Shown in pieces: positions 43,372-54,553 of a DNA stretch of 64,000 nt. The stretch is taken from positions 1 to 64,000 of the forward strand of contig JBHGNT010000001.1 in the NCBI GenBank assembly GCA_043228905.1, read 5' to 3'. The notes under the pieces are model-generated. The model was not told the DNA's origin. It ran no database searches and saw only the letters and a program-made list of their open reading frames with translations. A program made the position numbers and the translations under genes. This stretch comes from Azolla caroliniana (lineage: Eukaryota > Polypodiophyta). Numbering within the stretch: position 1 is the stretch's first letter; every line of letters begins with the position of its first letter.

Positions 43372-44530
43372 TGTTGTCCGCCGAAATAGTAACCGATGGA
43401 CAAGAGCGTAGGAATAGGAAATAATATAAGATTGTAACGCATGTAACGGTTCACGCAGGAAGCGTGAACGGCTAAAAGACCATGCGTATATAAAGGGCAT
43501 AAAACCTCTGATATAGGTAGCGTGTAATTTTGGAATGAAAAGAGCGTATCGTAATAGATTCTATCTTCTCTGATACCTGTGTATAGCTACGGCTAATCTA
43601 TTGTGTGCCTGTAATACCTAAGAGTGTAGAAGTAAGCAACGTGAGTGTGTAGCCACTGTTAAGGAGTTTGGTTGTAGTCGCCTCCCTTATACACTGCTAG
43701 GTTATGGGGAACATTCCCCTACGTTGTCGCGAAGTTTCGCACGTGCGTGGTGAAAGGTGGGACCACGGGGGTCTTGGTCTAGGGAGTGACAGAGCGTGGG
43801 AAGTCGACTTCTCTCCGGTCCTAGCTGCACTGGTTGTGGCACGAACCGAAGCGATTCCGGACACGTACCGGTGGCTACCAAACGCAAGAGAGGAAGAGAG
43901 GGAGAGAAAACGCGTGTAACACCGACACAACACACACCTCTTATGTACAGGAAACACAGGGAAGGGAAAGCTCCCGACACCGACAGAGACACAAATATGC
44001 ACAACCCTGTATATATATATATGATTACAAGAGTGAGTTACTACTCCGACTCCGATTGAGGTAGGCTAGGTCGCAACGACAGTCTGCCGCCAAGGCGCCG
44101 TCGGGGAGCTCTTGGGCTCATCGCGCCGAGCGGGGTCTTGCACAGAGGCCGAGCAGAAGCAACCTACAACAGGGAGAGATACCAGCTCGGCCGCGAGCCG
44201 GCTACGCACAGAAGAAGAAGAGTTAACCTAATAGCTTTCCCGCCATAGCTGCCGCTCGAGTTCTCGAGAAGGAGAAGAAAAGAAACTAAGAAGAGAAAGA
44301 ATGTAGCTAACCCTAGAAAGAAACACAAAACGGTATACCTTTAAGACTAAAAAATGGGCAACCCTTCTACAAGGGTGTTGGGAATCAACGCTTCGATTCA
44401 CCTTCTTCCCTCGGCCACAACCGAGTAATCACGGATCAATGCAGCAGAAAATAGGAAATACAGAGAAAGACACGATACACAGGGATTAACGTGGAAAACC
44501 CTATACGGGAAAAACCACGGGAGTGCGAGA

Positions 44531-44820
44531 TGTTGGAGACAAAGTCGTCAGTGCGGAAGATCAAGGAGCATTCGAGTGCTGCTGAATACCTGCGTATGAC
44601 TGTTTCTATGTCATTGCACAGAGAGAGAGTGAGAGAGAGAGAGAGGGACACAAAAGAGTTTCTTATTTCATAAAGTAATAATACAACATCCAACCTTACA
44701 AAAAGGTTACAAGGTCACTATATATAGTGACCGACTTAGGGCAACTACCCTTTATGCTAATTACATAAATGGCCAAAACGGGATAGTGTGAATACGTCCA
44801 TTATACACATGTATTCGACA
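44531..44820 (-). repeat. 3' LTR of element A
   Basis: 290 bp, TGTCGAATACATG .. CTCCAACA on the minus strand, with a GA tract at 44621-44645 and a TATATAGTGAC block near 44720. Confidence 0.95.
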
Positions 44821-45013
44821 CTCCCCCGTAATGGGCGTATACATGGGTTATCTAAGATTACAGGTATAGACTTAGGTTCTCGGACATATCAGCTTTGTTC
44901 GAGTCGGCAGGGTCCGAAGGCAGAAGACCGAACTGGTCGGGTCGGAACAGTTGAAGCCGATCATTAAGGAACTGATGTCGGTTGTCGGAAACCATCCTGC
45001 GCTGTGTCCGGCT

Positions 45014-48000
45014 CTAACCGGACTGGTTTGTCGTTACGCCCATCTGATGCCGAAGAGACCGAAAGCGGTCTGCCGAAAGACACTTGGTCATTCCATCTGC
45101 GACATTGTCGGTTGTGGATATTTTCTCTAGACCGATTTTCCCTGAAATGACGCAGTCCCGAACGAAGTGATATCGAACGTCGATATGTTTGGAGGCGTTG
45201 TGGTGAACCGGATTTTTTGACAAGGCAACAGCACCTTGACTGTCGCTATAGACAACTGGAGCCGAGTCATGGTCGACTTGTTGAAACGTGTGCGCCAGCC
45301 GACCGAGCCACAAAGCTTCTTTTGCTGCGTCGGACGCAGCTACATATTCTGCTTCGGTCGTTGAGGTCGCTGTGCACTCCTGAAGTTTCGACTTCCACGA
45401 GATTGCTCCATTGCCGAATTTGAAGCAGTATCCGGTTGTTGATTTCCGACTGTCTATACAGCCGGCGAAGTCCGAGTCGGTGTAACCGACTACGCCTGAG
45501 GTTCGGTTCGGACCGAAAAGAATGCCGTGGTCTTTTGTGCCAGCCAGATATCTGAACACATGCTTGACTGCGTTCCAATGCGATCGGCCAGGATTGTGCA
45601 TAAATCTGCTAACGACTCCTACGGCGTGAGAAATATCAGGCCGTGTCGCGACCATCAGGTACATAAGGGAGCCGACTGCCGGTGCATACGGTACCGACTT
45701 CATATCTTCCCCCTCCGGACCGGATGTCGGGCAGTCTCGCTGAGAGAGCCGAAGATTCATAGGGAGCGGGGTTGAAGCAGATTTGGCTGATTGCATGTTG
45801 AAGCGTTCTAAGACACGTCCGATATAGTCGGTCTGAGACAAAAAAAGATGTCGTTTATCGCGATGCCGACTAATTTTCATGCCAAGGATGTGTCGTGCCG
45901 GACCGAGGTCCTTCATGGCAAACTTCAACCGCAGTTGCCGAATGAGATCGGCAAGTTCGCCCGCGTGGCGTCCAGAAATTAGCATGTCGTCCACGTAAAT
46001 GATGAGGAAGATGGGTGATCCATCTTGAGCTGTGTTGGTAAAGAGACAATGGTCCTCATCGCTTTTTGAGAAGCCGATCGATTGGATGAAGTCGTCGAAC
46101 TTCTTGTACCATTGTCGTGGTGCCTGTTTGAGGCCGTATAGACTCTTCCTGAGTCGGCAGACTAGATGTTCTTGGCCGGTTGCCACGAAGCCTTTTGGCT
46201 GCTCCATATAAATTTCCTCGTCAAGATCACCATGGAGGAATGCTGTTTTGACATCTAGCTGAATCAGCTCCAAGTTGTCGGCTGCCACTACGCCGAGTAG
46301 AAAACGAAGGGTTGTCATTTTCACCACTGGTGAAAAAATCTCGTCGAAGTCGACGCCATATTCTTGTCGGAAGCCCTTCGCAACTAATCTGGCCTTGTAC
46401 TTTGGGGTGGTCGAATCAGACGTCTCTTTTAGTCGATAAACCCACTTGCAAGGAAGAGCACGTCGGTTCCTAGGTAATTCGACCAGATCCCAAGTCTTGT
46501 TTGCCCGAATGGAGTGCATTTCCGACTCCATCGCCAGATGCCAGGTGGCGGAATCGACAGATGTCGATGCTTCTTCGTAAGACGTCGGTTCGCCGGCGTC
46601 GGTGAAGAAAATTCCAGGAGAATACCTCTCCGGAGGTTGCGACAGTCTCTCGGATCGGCGAGGTAAGATTGGACTGGTCGCATCGGGTATCAAGGCCGGA
46701 TGGTCCGAAAGCGGATTGTTCTGCTGTGCCGAGTCGGGGTTGTCCGAGTCGGTAGTGTAAGGTTCAGCTACCCGTGAAGCTGACCGTGTGTTGAGAGCAG
46801 GGCCTTCTTGAAGGGTCGGCACATCGGAAAATGTTACCCTTCGGACTTCGATCGGTTTTTCGACTGATGGATTCATAGCCGACTCGTTGAACACAACGTC
46901 CGAACTTCGAACGATTTGTCTGCGTTCGGGGTCCCAGAGTCGGTATCCCATTTCGCCGTCGGATCCATATCCGAGGAAAATGCATTTCCTGGACCGAGGT
47001 GCAAGTTTTCGGCGATCATCTTTCGGAATGAGGGCGTACGCCTCGCATCCGAAGATCCTCAGCTTGTCGTAATTCGGCTTACTGCCGATCCATAGTTCCT
47101 GAGGAATTTGAAGTCCTAGAGGTCTACTTGGCGACATATTGATTATGTGTACTGCCGTGAGTAGAGCCTCTGCCCAGAAGCCATCCGACAGTCCGGAGTG
47201 TTGGAGCATGGAAACTGTCCGTTCTTGGATTGTCCGATTCATTCGTTCTGCAATACCGTTTTGCTCCGGACTGTGTGGTGCCGTAAGTTCACGTCGGATG
47301 CCGCGTTGTCGGCAGAATTTGACGAATTCTTCGGATTTAAACTCTCCCCCGTTGTCGGTTCGAAAGCATTTCAGCTTTCGGTCGGTTTGATTTTCCACCA
47401 TAGCGAGCCAATCGGTGAAGATCGAGAAGACACGATCTTTGGTGCGAATTGGATAAGCCCACACCTTTCGAGTCGAATCGTCAATAAAACTGACGAAGTA
47501 AGAGGCACCGCCAAGAGACTGATGCGGCATTGGGCCACAGACGTCCGAGTGGACCAAATCGAGAGGTCTCGTTTCTCTTGGTGCTGATGTCGGGTGTGAT
47601 GCGGCTGCTTGTTTGCCATACTGGCAATGCTCGCAGAATTGATGGTCAGAGAAGGAGAGTTTAGGGATGTATCCGGCTCTAGATAGGTGCGTGATGCCGG
47701 CCTTGCTGAGGTGTCCTAATCTTCTGTGCCATAGTGATGACACAGGAATATCCACCAAAAACAGGTTACCCTCTCTGAGCGTAACATGTAACGGATACAG
47801 GGAGTGTATCTTGGGTCCTCTAGCAAGCAGGAGGTTCCCCCTGTGGAGTGTCCACCCTCCCGAAGAAAAACCGGCACGAATGCCGTCTTCATCTAGTTGT
47901 CCGACTGAGATCAATGGCCTTGAGAGCTCGGGTACGTGTCGGACATTGTGGAGTACAAGTGTAGAGCCACCTGCAAGGTTGAGCTCTACTGTGCCGATTC

Positions 48001-49030
48001 CGATGATGTCACAGTGTTGCGAGTTACCGACTCGAACTGAGTCGGAGTGACGGATCGTATATTGCCGAAATTGGGATCGATGAGGAGTCACGTGAAATGA
48101 CGCGCCCGAATCCAAGAGCCATGTGCTCGATTCTTCAGTCGTGAGCAGAACTTCTGATCCGACTGGATTTTCGATTGATAGGATATTCGGGTCGTCTGGT
48201 AGCACATCAGCCGAGAAGCTGACGTAATTGATCTCCTCATGCCGGCCACTCTTCTTGTTGTTCTTGTTCTTGAGTGCGCGGCAGTCGGCTTTGATGTGTC
48301 CGGGTTTCTTGCAGTAGTTGCAGATTCGGTTATCCCGTGACTGGCTCCGTCTTCGCTGATTGTTCGGCGGCCGTGAGGAATCTCTTCCTCGTATGTTCGA
48401 TCGGTCTGTCGAACCTTGTACTACGTAAGCGTCGTCTGTTGAGTCTTTGGCGAAAGACTTTCTCCGAGCTGCTTCGGTCAGGATTGCGCTCGTGACTTCG
48501 GAGTATTTAACAGCCGTGGTTGACGCGTTGCACACGGTTGTGACGAAAGTTTCCCATGATGAGGGAAGGCTGCTCATGAGTATCATTGCTCTGAGTTCAT
48601 CCTCGATTGCCGTCCCCTGTGACGAGATTTGGGAGCTTATGCTTTCGTACTCATTGAGGTGTGCTTGAACCGAATCAGATTCTTTCATCCGCAAGTTGTA
48701 GAGGCGCCGGATCAGAAACATCTTCGTTGCGGCGACCTTCTTTTCGTAAGTGTCCGACAGTGTTTTCCACAGTTCGAATGCTGTCGTACACGATTGCACC
48801 GTAAAGTATACCGATTCCGATAGGTGCATCCGAATCGTGGCGCGGACAATTCTGTCCAGCTTCTGCCACTCAATTGGTTTGTATCCTTCTGGAGGTTCTT
48901 CATTTTCGATGGGATCGATTTGCCCCTTGACTATGAGATAGTCCTGCATTTGCTCCTTCCAGAAGTTGAAGTTCGATCCATCGAACTTTCGTAGACTCAT
49001 TTCTGACGAGCCGGATGTTGATGCCATCAA
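45014..49030 (-). CDS. Copia Gag-Pol polyprotein of element A (intact)
   Basis: One uninterrupted frame of 1338 residues, full length for a plant copia polyprotein. Order of parts: gag of the UBN2 type (about 1-230), zinc knuckle CNYCKKPGHIKADC (about 237-250), aspartic protease LLDSGASFHVTP (about 305), pre-integrase zinc region (LWHRRLGHLSKAG), integrase core with LDLVHSDVCGP, FRTDNGGEF and AERMNRT, reverse transcriptase with KARLVAKGFRQEYG and IYVDDMLISG (about 1012), and RNase H with YTDSDFAG, STTEAEYVAASD and SKHIDVRYHFV at the end. All catalytic motifs look complete, so it may be translatable. The start at 49030 is followed by a second ATG directly. It shares only family-level similarity with the B and C polyproteins. 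Confidence 0.97.
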   Translation of the reverse strand: MMASTSGSSEMSLRKFDGSNFNFWKEQMQDYLIVKGQIDPIENEEPPEGYKPIEWQKLDRIVRATIRMHLSESVYFTVQSCTTAFELWKTLSDTYEKKVAATKMFLIRRLYNLRMKESDSVQAHLNEYESISSQISSQGTAIEDELRAMILMSSLPSSWETFVTTVCNASTTAVKYSEVTSAILTEAARRKSFAKDSTDDAYVVQGSTDRSNIRGRDSSRPPNNQRRRSQSRDNRICNYCKKPGHIKADCRALKNKNNKKSGRHEEINYVSFSADVLPDDPNILSIENPVGSEVLLTTEESSTWLLDSGASFHVTPHRSQFRQYTIRHSDSVRVGNSQHCDIIGIGTVELNLAGGSTLVLHNVRHVPELSRPLISVGQLDEDGIRAGFSSGGWTLHRGNLLLARGPKIHSLYPLHVTLREGNLFLVDIPVSSLWHRRLGHLSKAGITHLSRAGYIPKLSFSDHQFCEHCQYGKQAAASHPTSAPRETRPLDLVHSDVCGPMPHQSLGGASYFVSFIDDSTRKVWAYPIRTKDRVFSIFTDWLAMVENQTDRKLKCFRTDNGGEFKSEEFVKFCRQRGIRRELTAPHSPEQNGIAERMNRTIQERTVSMLQHSGLSDGFWAEALLTAVHIINMSPSRPLGLQIPQELWIGSKPNYDKLRIFGCEAYALIPKDDRRKLAPRSRKCIFLGYGSDGEMGYRLWDPERRQIVRSSDVVFNESAMNPSVEKPIEVRRVTFSDVPTLQEGPALNTRSASRVAEPYTTDSDNPDSAQQNNPLSDHPALIPDATSPILPRRSERLSQPPERYSPGIFFTDAGEPTSYEEASTSVDSATWHLAMESEMHSIRANKTWDLVELPRNRRALPCKWVYRLKETSDSTTPKYKARLVAKGFRQEYGVDFDEIFSPVVKMTTLRFLLGVVAADNLELIQLDVKTAFLHGDLDEEIYMEQPKGFVATGQEHLVCRLRKSLYGLKQAPRQWYKKFDDFIQSIGFSKSDEDHCLFTNTAQDGSPIFLIIYVDDMLISGRHAGELADLIRQLRLKFAMKDLGPARHILGMKISRHRDKRHLFLSQTDYIGRVLERFNMQSAKSASTPLPMNLRLSQRDCPTSGPEGEDMKSVPYAPAVGSLMYLMVATRPDISHAVGVVSRFMHNPGRSHWNAVKHVFRYLAGTKDHGILFGPNRTSGVVGYTDSDFAGCIDSRKSTTGYCFKFGNGAISWKSKLQECTATSTTEAEYVAASDAAKEALWLGRLAHTFQQVDHDSAPVVYSDSQGAVALSKNPVHHNASKHIDVRYHFVRDCVISGKIGLEKISTTDNVADGMTKCLSADRFRSLRHQMGVTTNQSG

Positions 49031-49828
49031 ATTTGGTTTCGGTTGACGAAGCTCGGTTCGGAGTTGACTACGAGCCTTGTTGGAGTGCAGCCGGTTGGCT
49101 CACCCGATATTGCTCTAGTCGGATTTGAACCCGAGTCGGTTCGGCTTCGGAACTTGCTCGAATTGACTCCGGTAGCTTGAGGGGCAGAACCGACTGGTCT
49201 TCCCGAATGTTGCCGAGTCGGAGTGAGCCCGGTTCGCTTCGGATATATATGCCGAATACCGATTATTGAAACCGATTATCTGGACCGATTCTGCTTCGGT
49301 TGACTGCAGCAACGAGAGAGACGGATCCAACTGATCCTCCCGAATGTCGATCAGCCAGATGAAGCACGAATTTGGGTTGTTGTCAATGTTGCACAAGGGG
49401 ATTTCACCTCGAGCGGTTACGATCACAAGGAACAGAGTACAACCTGCTGGCTTACTCCAAGCGAAGATGATCTAACGCGATGAGATGCAAACCTCGTTTT
49501 TCTTCTTCTTCTCTCTTCGAATGACGCAGGAAACCGAATACTGTGCAGGCTGAGACGACGGCCGACAACGGATTGAAGGACCGACTACTGTGCAGGCTCT
49601 GATACCAGATGTTGGAGACAAAGTCGTCAGTGCGGAAGATCAAGGAGCATTCGAGTGCTGCTGAATACCTGCGTATGACTGTTTCTATGTCGTTGCACAG
49701 AGAGAGAGTGAGAGAGAGAGAGAGGGACACAAAAGAGTTTCTTATTTCATAAAGTAATAATACAACATCCAACCTTACAAAAAGGTTACAAGGTCACTAT
49801 ATATAGTGACCGACTTAGGGCAACTACC

Positions 49829-50435
49829 TGTTGGGATTACGGTCCCTCCGGATGGGATGTCCGGAGATGAATGACGGCAAGCCCGGTTGCGGTTACGGAA
49901 CCGGATGAAGAGTACCCGGCATGAAGCCGGATGAAGAGTACCCGGATACGGATCCGGATGATGAAGACCCCGGCTACGGAGCCGGATGACGAATGTACCC
50001 GGAGAGAGAGATCCGGATGCAGGGCTATATTTGTAAATATCCCGAAAGTCATATATGTATAAATATGACTTAGGGCAAACAGTTTTTTGTTGTTGCTCAT
50101 TTTTCTGTTGTCCACTAAGAGGGAGCGAAGTGAGAGCAGCCGAGCGAGAGTGAGAGAGAGAAAGAGGAAGGAAGAGGTCGACGCCTCTGTGTAATACCGC
50201 CGCCTGTGGCGAGGACAGCGAGCTCAAGGTTGTTGCCTTGTAGCCTCACCATTATACATCTTTGTGTATAGTGATAGTTGGAGTTAGAGGACTCCCGTGG
50301 TTTTTCCCATTTAGGGTTTTCCACGTAAACATCCTGTGTGCTCTTCTCTCTGTTGTTCTTCGTGCATTCTTGTATTTCCCGTTTTCTGCGAATCGATCCT
50401 GTTCCTCGGTTGTGGCCGAGCACGGAATTTCTACA
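49829..50435 (+). repeat. 5' LTR of element B
   Basis: 607 bp, rich in CCGGATGAAGAGTACCCGG repeats near its start, with a GA tract at 50149-50170. Confidence 0.96.
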
Positions 50436-50466
50436 AATTGGTATCAGAGCGACGGTAACACAGAAG

Positions 50467-53400
50467 ATGGAAGGCGGCGGTAGCGGGCAGCCGGGAATGA
50501 TGGTGCTGAATGCGCAGAATTACGCCGACTGGAAGATCAAGATGGAGGATCTTCTGATTGTTCGGGACCTGTACGAACCGATTGACAGGTCGGAAATACC
50601 GAAGGGAGTACTTGAGTCGGAGTGGAAGCTCCTGAACCGGAAAGCAGTAGCGACGATCCGGCAATATGTCGATGTAAGTGTCCTGCAACATGTGGCGAAC
50701 GATACGAACGCCTATGAGATGTGGAAGAAGCTGTCGGGCCTCTATGAGAGGAAGAATGCGTTGAACCGGACCTCCCTGATGAGAAAGATAGTGAACCTCA
50801 AGTACCGGGACGGCGAGAGTATGGTGGAACACGTAAGCACGTTCATGGGATTCGTGAACCAGCTTGCGGCGATCAAGTTCCCGTTGGAGGATGCAATGCA
50901 AGCCATCATCCTGATGTGTACATTGCCGGACAGCTGGGAGAACTTGGTGGTGACTCTCAGCACCTCCTGCACGGAAGACAACTTGTCCCTACAAACGGTA
51001 AAGACAAGTATTCTAAATGAAGAAGCGCGTCGGAGAGATAAAGAACCGGCCTCCGACTCGAAGGCGCTGCTTACCGAATCGGAACGGGGAAGACACTGGA
51101 ACCGGAGTCCGCAAAGACGGGAGAAGTCGGGGACCCGGTCGCAGTCAAGAGGAAGACCCATTTGCTTCCACTGTGGGAAGCCGGGGCACTTCCGGAAGAA
51201 TTGTCAGCATTACCGAAAGGACAACGGAGCCGACGACACCGATTCGAAGAAGTCACCGGAGAGAAACGGTGCATACCGGGGAGCCACGGACCGGAGAGGT
51301 CCGGATCGGCGAGGGCAGGACCGGAAAGGAACGACGGCACTCGCGGCAAGTGAAGAAGAGATAATGCTCATTACCGAAGAGAGGGAGCTGAACCTTGCCG
51401 GCGTAGAGATGACCTGGGTGGTCGATTCCGGAGCGTCGTTCCACCTGACCCCGGAGAAGAAATACTTCTCATCCTACACAGCCGGTGAGCACGGTTTTGT
51501 CCGGATGGGAAATGAAGGTACATGCCGAATTGCCGGTATAGGAGACGTGTGGCTGATGACATCAACCGGATGCAAGATGCTGTTGAAGGATGTGCGACAC
51601 GTTCCGGAGGTCCGATTGAACCTGATCTCGGCCGGGAGGCTAGATGATGAAGGCTACACGGGTAGCATCCGGAACGGCGTAATGAAGTTCAGCAAGGGGA
51701 GCCTGATAGTGGCTCGGGCCCGGAAGGTCAACACTCTGTACCTGATGAATGCCCGGTTATGTCCGGAAGAGCTGAATGTAGCAGCCGACACTGCCGGTGA
51801 GCTGTGGCACAAAAGACTGTGCCACATGAGTGAGAAGGGGATGAAGAGGCTTGCAGAAGACAACCTTATTCCAGTGAAGCATGTGCACCTGGAGAAGTGC
51901 ACCGACTGCCTGGCCGGTAAGCAAAACCGGACCTCCTTCCACTCAAGGCCACCGACGAGACGTAGCGCACCCTTGGAGCTGGTGCACACTGATGTGTGTC
52001 AGGTAGAAACGAAGTCACATGGCGGAGCCCAGTACTTCGTGACATTCATTGATGATCACAGCCGGAAGCTGTGGACGGCACCGTTGAAGACAAAGGACCA
52101 AGTGTTGTCCGTCTTCAGAGAACTCCACGCGAGAGTGGAAAGAGAATCCGGCAAGAAGCTGAAAGCGATACGAGCGGATAACGGAGGGGAATACCGGGGG
52201 CAGTTCCAGGAGTACTGTCGCTCGAAGGGAATCCGGCTCGAGTTTACTGTGCCGAAGACGCCGGAACTAAACGGGCTGGCCGAGAGGATGAACCGGACCA
52301 TAATGGAGAGGGTCCGGAGTATGCTGGCGCATGCGAAATTACCCAAGGGGTTTTGGGCTGAGGCAATGTCGACGGCGACATACGTGATAAACAGATCACC
52401 CTCAGTACCTTTGGACGGAGACACGCCGCAGAAAGTGTGGACCGGTAAGGAAGTGTCCTACCGGCATCTGAAGGTGTTCGGGTGTCTCGCATACGTGCAT
52501 GTGGCAAAGGACCGGAGAGGAAAGCTAGATCCAAAGACCCGGCCATGCATATTCCTCGGTTACGGCGACGACGAGTTCGGCTACCGAGTATGGGACCCGG
52601 TGGACAAGAAGATATTCAGGAGTCGAGACATCATCTTCATGGAGGACAAGACGCTCGCCGACTGGGAGTCGGAGAAGAAGATGAAGAGCTCCAAGTCGAC
52701 CGGTGAGGATAAACTCTACGAGGAGCAGTCCCGACCGGCAAGGGACCGGTTAACACTCGAAGACCCGGCCGAAGACGGTGAAGAAACAGAACCGGCCGAA
52801 GAAGATGAAAATGATACCGGAACCGGCCCCGATCCCGAAATGGATTCGGATGAAGAAGAAGAATCGGAAGAACCGGTTACCGAAGCTCCCGAACGGAGAT
52901 ATCCTCTAAGAGAGAGAAGGGCCCCCCGGAGATTTCCGGAACCAGAGCACGTGCTGCTAACCGACGAGGGGGAGCCGGAGAGCTTTGAAGAAGCAAAACA
53001 TGACACCCAGAGCCGCAGGTGGTTAAGTGCCATGCAGGAGGAGATGGATTCCCTGCATGAGAACCACACATATGAACTTGTGGAGTTGCCGAAAGGGAAG
53101 CGGGCACTTCGAAACAAGTGGGTGTTCAAGCTGAAACCGGGAGATGCCGGAAACCCCCAGAGATACAAAGCCAGGATCGTGGTGAAGGGGTTCCAGCAGA
53201 AGAAGGGCGTCGACTTCGACGAGATATTTGCCCCGGTAGTGAAGATGACCTCTATCCGGACGGTGCTGAGCATAGCGGCAAGCATGGACCTCGAGGTAGA
53301 ACAGATGGACGTGAAGACGGCATTCCTTCACGGTGACCTCGATGAAGAGATCTACATGCAGCAACCGGAAGGATTCGAGAAGAAAGGGAAGGAGCACCTG

Positions 53401-54543
53401 GTATGCCGGTTGAAGAAGAGCCTTTACGGATTGAAGCAGGCTCCCCGGCAATGGTACCGGAAGTTCGACTCCTTCATGACCGACGAAGGGTACCTCAAAA
53501 CGCAGTCCGACCACTGCGTGTTTGTGAAGAAGTTCGAAGGAGGAGACTTTCTAATACTCCTCCTGTACGTGGACGACATGTTGATCGTCGGACGGGACCA
53601 GGTCAAGATACGGATGCTGAAGAAGGCTCTTCACCAAACCTTCTCAATGAAGGACCTGGGTCCGGCAAGGAAAATACTAGGGATGCACATCATCCGGGAC
53701 CGGAAGAAGAAGCAGTTGTGGCTGTCACAGGAGAAGTACGTGACGAAGGTGCTTCACCGGTTCAACATGTCGGAAGCAAGACCGGTCGGGTCAACCCTCC
53801 CAGCAAACTGCAAGTTGTCCAGCAAGCAGAGCCCCAAGACAAAGGCTGAGAAGGAGGATATGATGAAAGTGCCGTATGCCTCAGCCGTCGGGAGCTTGAT
53901 GTACGCCATGGTGTGTACGAGACCGGACATAGGATATGCAGTCGGAGTGGTAAGCCGGTACATGAGCAATCCTGGCAAAGAGCATTGGAACGCGGTCAAG
54001 TGGACACTCCGATACCTGAAGGGCACGGCAAACGTGTGCCTTCGATTCGGCTCCGGTAAGCCCCAACTCGACGGCTTCACCGATTCGGATATGTCGGCTG
54101 ATGCAGATACCAGCCGGTCCACATCAGGGTATGTGATGACCTATGCAGGGGGAGCCGTTTCGTGGCAGTCGAGGCTGCAGAAGACGGTTGCGTTGTCAAC
54201 CACGGAGGCGGAGTACATGGCAGCTGTTGAAGCCGGCAAGGAAATAATATGGATGAAGGACTTCATTAGAGAGCTCGGTATCCAACAGGAGGAGTACCGA
54301 CTCTACTGCGACAGTCAGAGTGCCATCCACCTTGCGAAGAACGCGGCCTACCATTCCCGGACGAAACACATCCAGCGGAGATACCACTGGATCCGGGAGA
54401 GGATAGAAGACGAGGAGTTCGTGCTGACGAAGATCCACACTGACGAGAACGGGTCGGATATGCTGACCAAGGTGCTCACACCCGACAAGCTGGAAGCATG
54501 CCGGAAGAGGATCGGATTGGAGAGACATCCCATGCCGAAGTGA
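50467..54543 (+). CDS. Copia Gag-Pol polyprotein of element B (intact)
   Basis: The 1358-residue frame starts at ATG 50467, just after the primer site (an in-frame ATG at 50338 lies inside the LTR and is unlikely to be used). Parts: UBN2-type gag (about 1-220), zinc knuckle CFHCGKPGHFRKNC (233-246), protease VVDSGASFHLTP (D320), pre-integrase HKRLCHMSEKG (about 447), integrase with D509, D571 and E606 (VHTDVC, RADNGGEY, LAERMNR), an acidic linker, reverse transcriptase with KARIVVKGFQQKKG and LYVDDMLIVG (1034-1037 YVDD), and RNase H with FTDSDMSAD, STTEAEYMAA and DSQSAIHLAKN. The frame is closed by TGA at 54541-54543, 10 bp before the 3' LTR. Codons are C/G-ending and CCGG-rich, unlike the AT-rich host DNA. 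Confidence 0.98.
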   Translation: MEGGGSGQPGMMVLNAQNYADWKIKMEDLLIVRDLYEPIDRSEIPKGVLESEWKLLNRKAVATIRQYVDVSVLQHVANDTNAYEMWKKLSGLYERKNALNRTSLMRKIVNLKYRDGESMVEHVSTFMGFVNQLAAIKFPLEDAMQAIILMCTLPDSWENLVVTLSTSCTEDNLSLQTVKTSILNEEARRRDKEPASDSKALLTESERGRHWNRSPQRREKSGTRSQSRGRPICFHCGKPGHFRKNCQHYRKDNGADDTDSKKSPERNGAYRGATDRRGPDRRGQDRKGTTALAASEEEIMLITEERELNLAGVEMTWVVDSGASFHLTPEKKYFSSYTAGEHGFVRMGNEGTCRIAGIGDVWLMTSTGCKMLLKDVRHVPEVRLNLISAGRLDDEGYTGSIRNGVMKFSKGSLIVARARKVNTLYLMNARLCPEELNVAADTAGELWHKRLCHMSEKGMKRLAEDNLIPVKHVHLEKCTDCLAGKQNRTSFHSRPPTRRSAPLELVHTDVCQVETKSHGGAQYFVTFIDDHSRKLWTAPLKTKDQVLSVFRELHARVERESGKKLKAIRADNGGEYRGQFQEYCRSKGIRLEFTVPKTPELNGLAERMNRTIMERVRSMLAHAKLPKGFWAEAMSTATYVINRSPSVPLDGDTPQKVWTGKEVSYRHLKVFGCLAYVHVAKDRRGKLDPKTRPCIFLGYGDDEFGYRVWDPVDKKIFRSRDIIFMEDKTLADWESEKKMKSSKSTGEDKLYEEQSRPARDRLTLEDPAEDGEETEPAEEDENDTGTGPDPEMDSDEEEESEEPVTEAPERRYPLRERRAPRRFPEPEHVLLTDEGEPESFEEAKHDTQSRRWLSAMQEEMDSLHENHTYELVELPKGKRALRNKWVFKLKPGDAGNPQRYKARIVVKGFQQKKGVDFDEIFAPVVKMTSIRTVLSIAASMDLEVEQMDVKTAFLHGDLDEEIYMQQPEGFEKKGKEHLVCRLKKSLYGLKQAPRQWYRKFDSFMTDEGYLKTQSDHCVFVKKFEGGDFLILLLYVDDMLIVGRDQVKIRMLKKALHQTFSMKDLGPARKILGMHIIRDRKKKQLWLSQEKYVTKVLHRFNMSEARPVGSTLPANCKLSSKQSPKTKAEKEDMMKVPYASAVGSLMYAMVCTRPDIGYAVGVVSRYMSNPGKEHWNAVKWTLRYLKGTANVCLRFGSGKPQLDGFTDSDMSADADTSRSTSGYVMTYAGGAVSWQSRLQKTVALSTTEAEYMAAVEAGKEIIWMKDFIRELGIQQEEYRLYCDSQSAIHLAKNAAYHSRTKHIQRRYHWIRERIEDEEFVLTKIHTDENGSDMLTKVLTPDKLEACRKRIGLERHPMPK

Positions 54544-54553
54544 AGGGGGAGTT

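Noticed and set aside
50338-50466. Upstream in-frame start for the element B polyprotein
   Set aside because: It lies within the LTR and across the primer-binding site; the ATG at 50467 matches the start of the sister element C.
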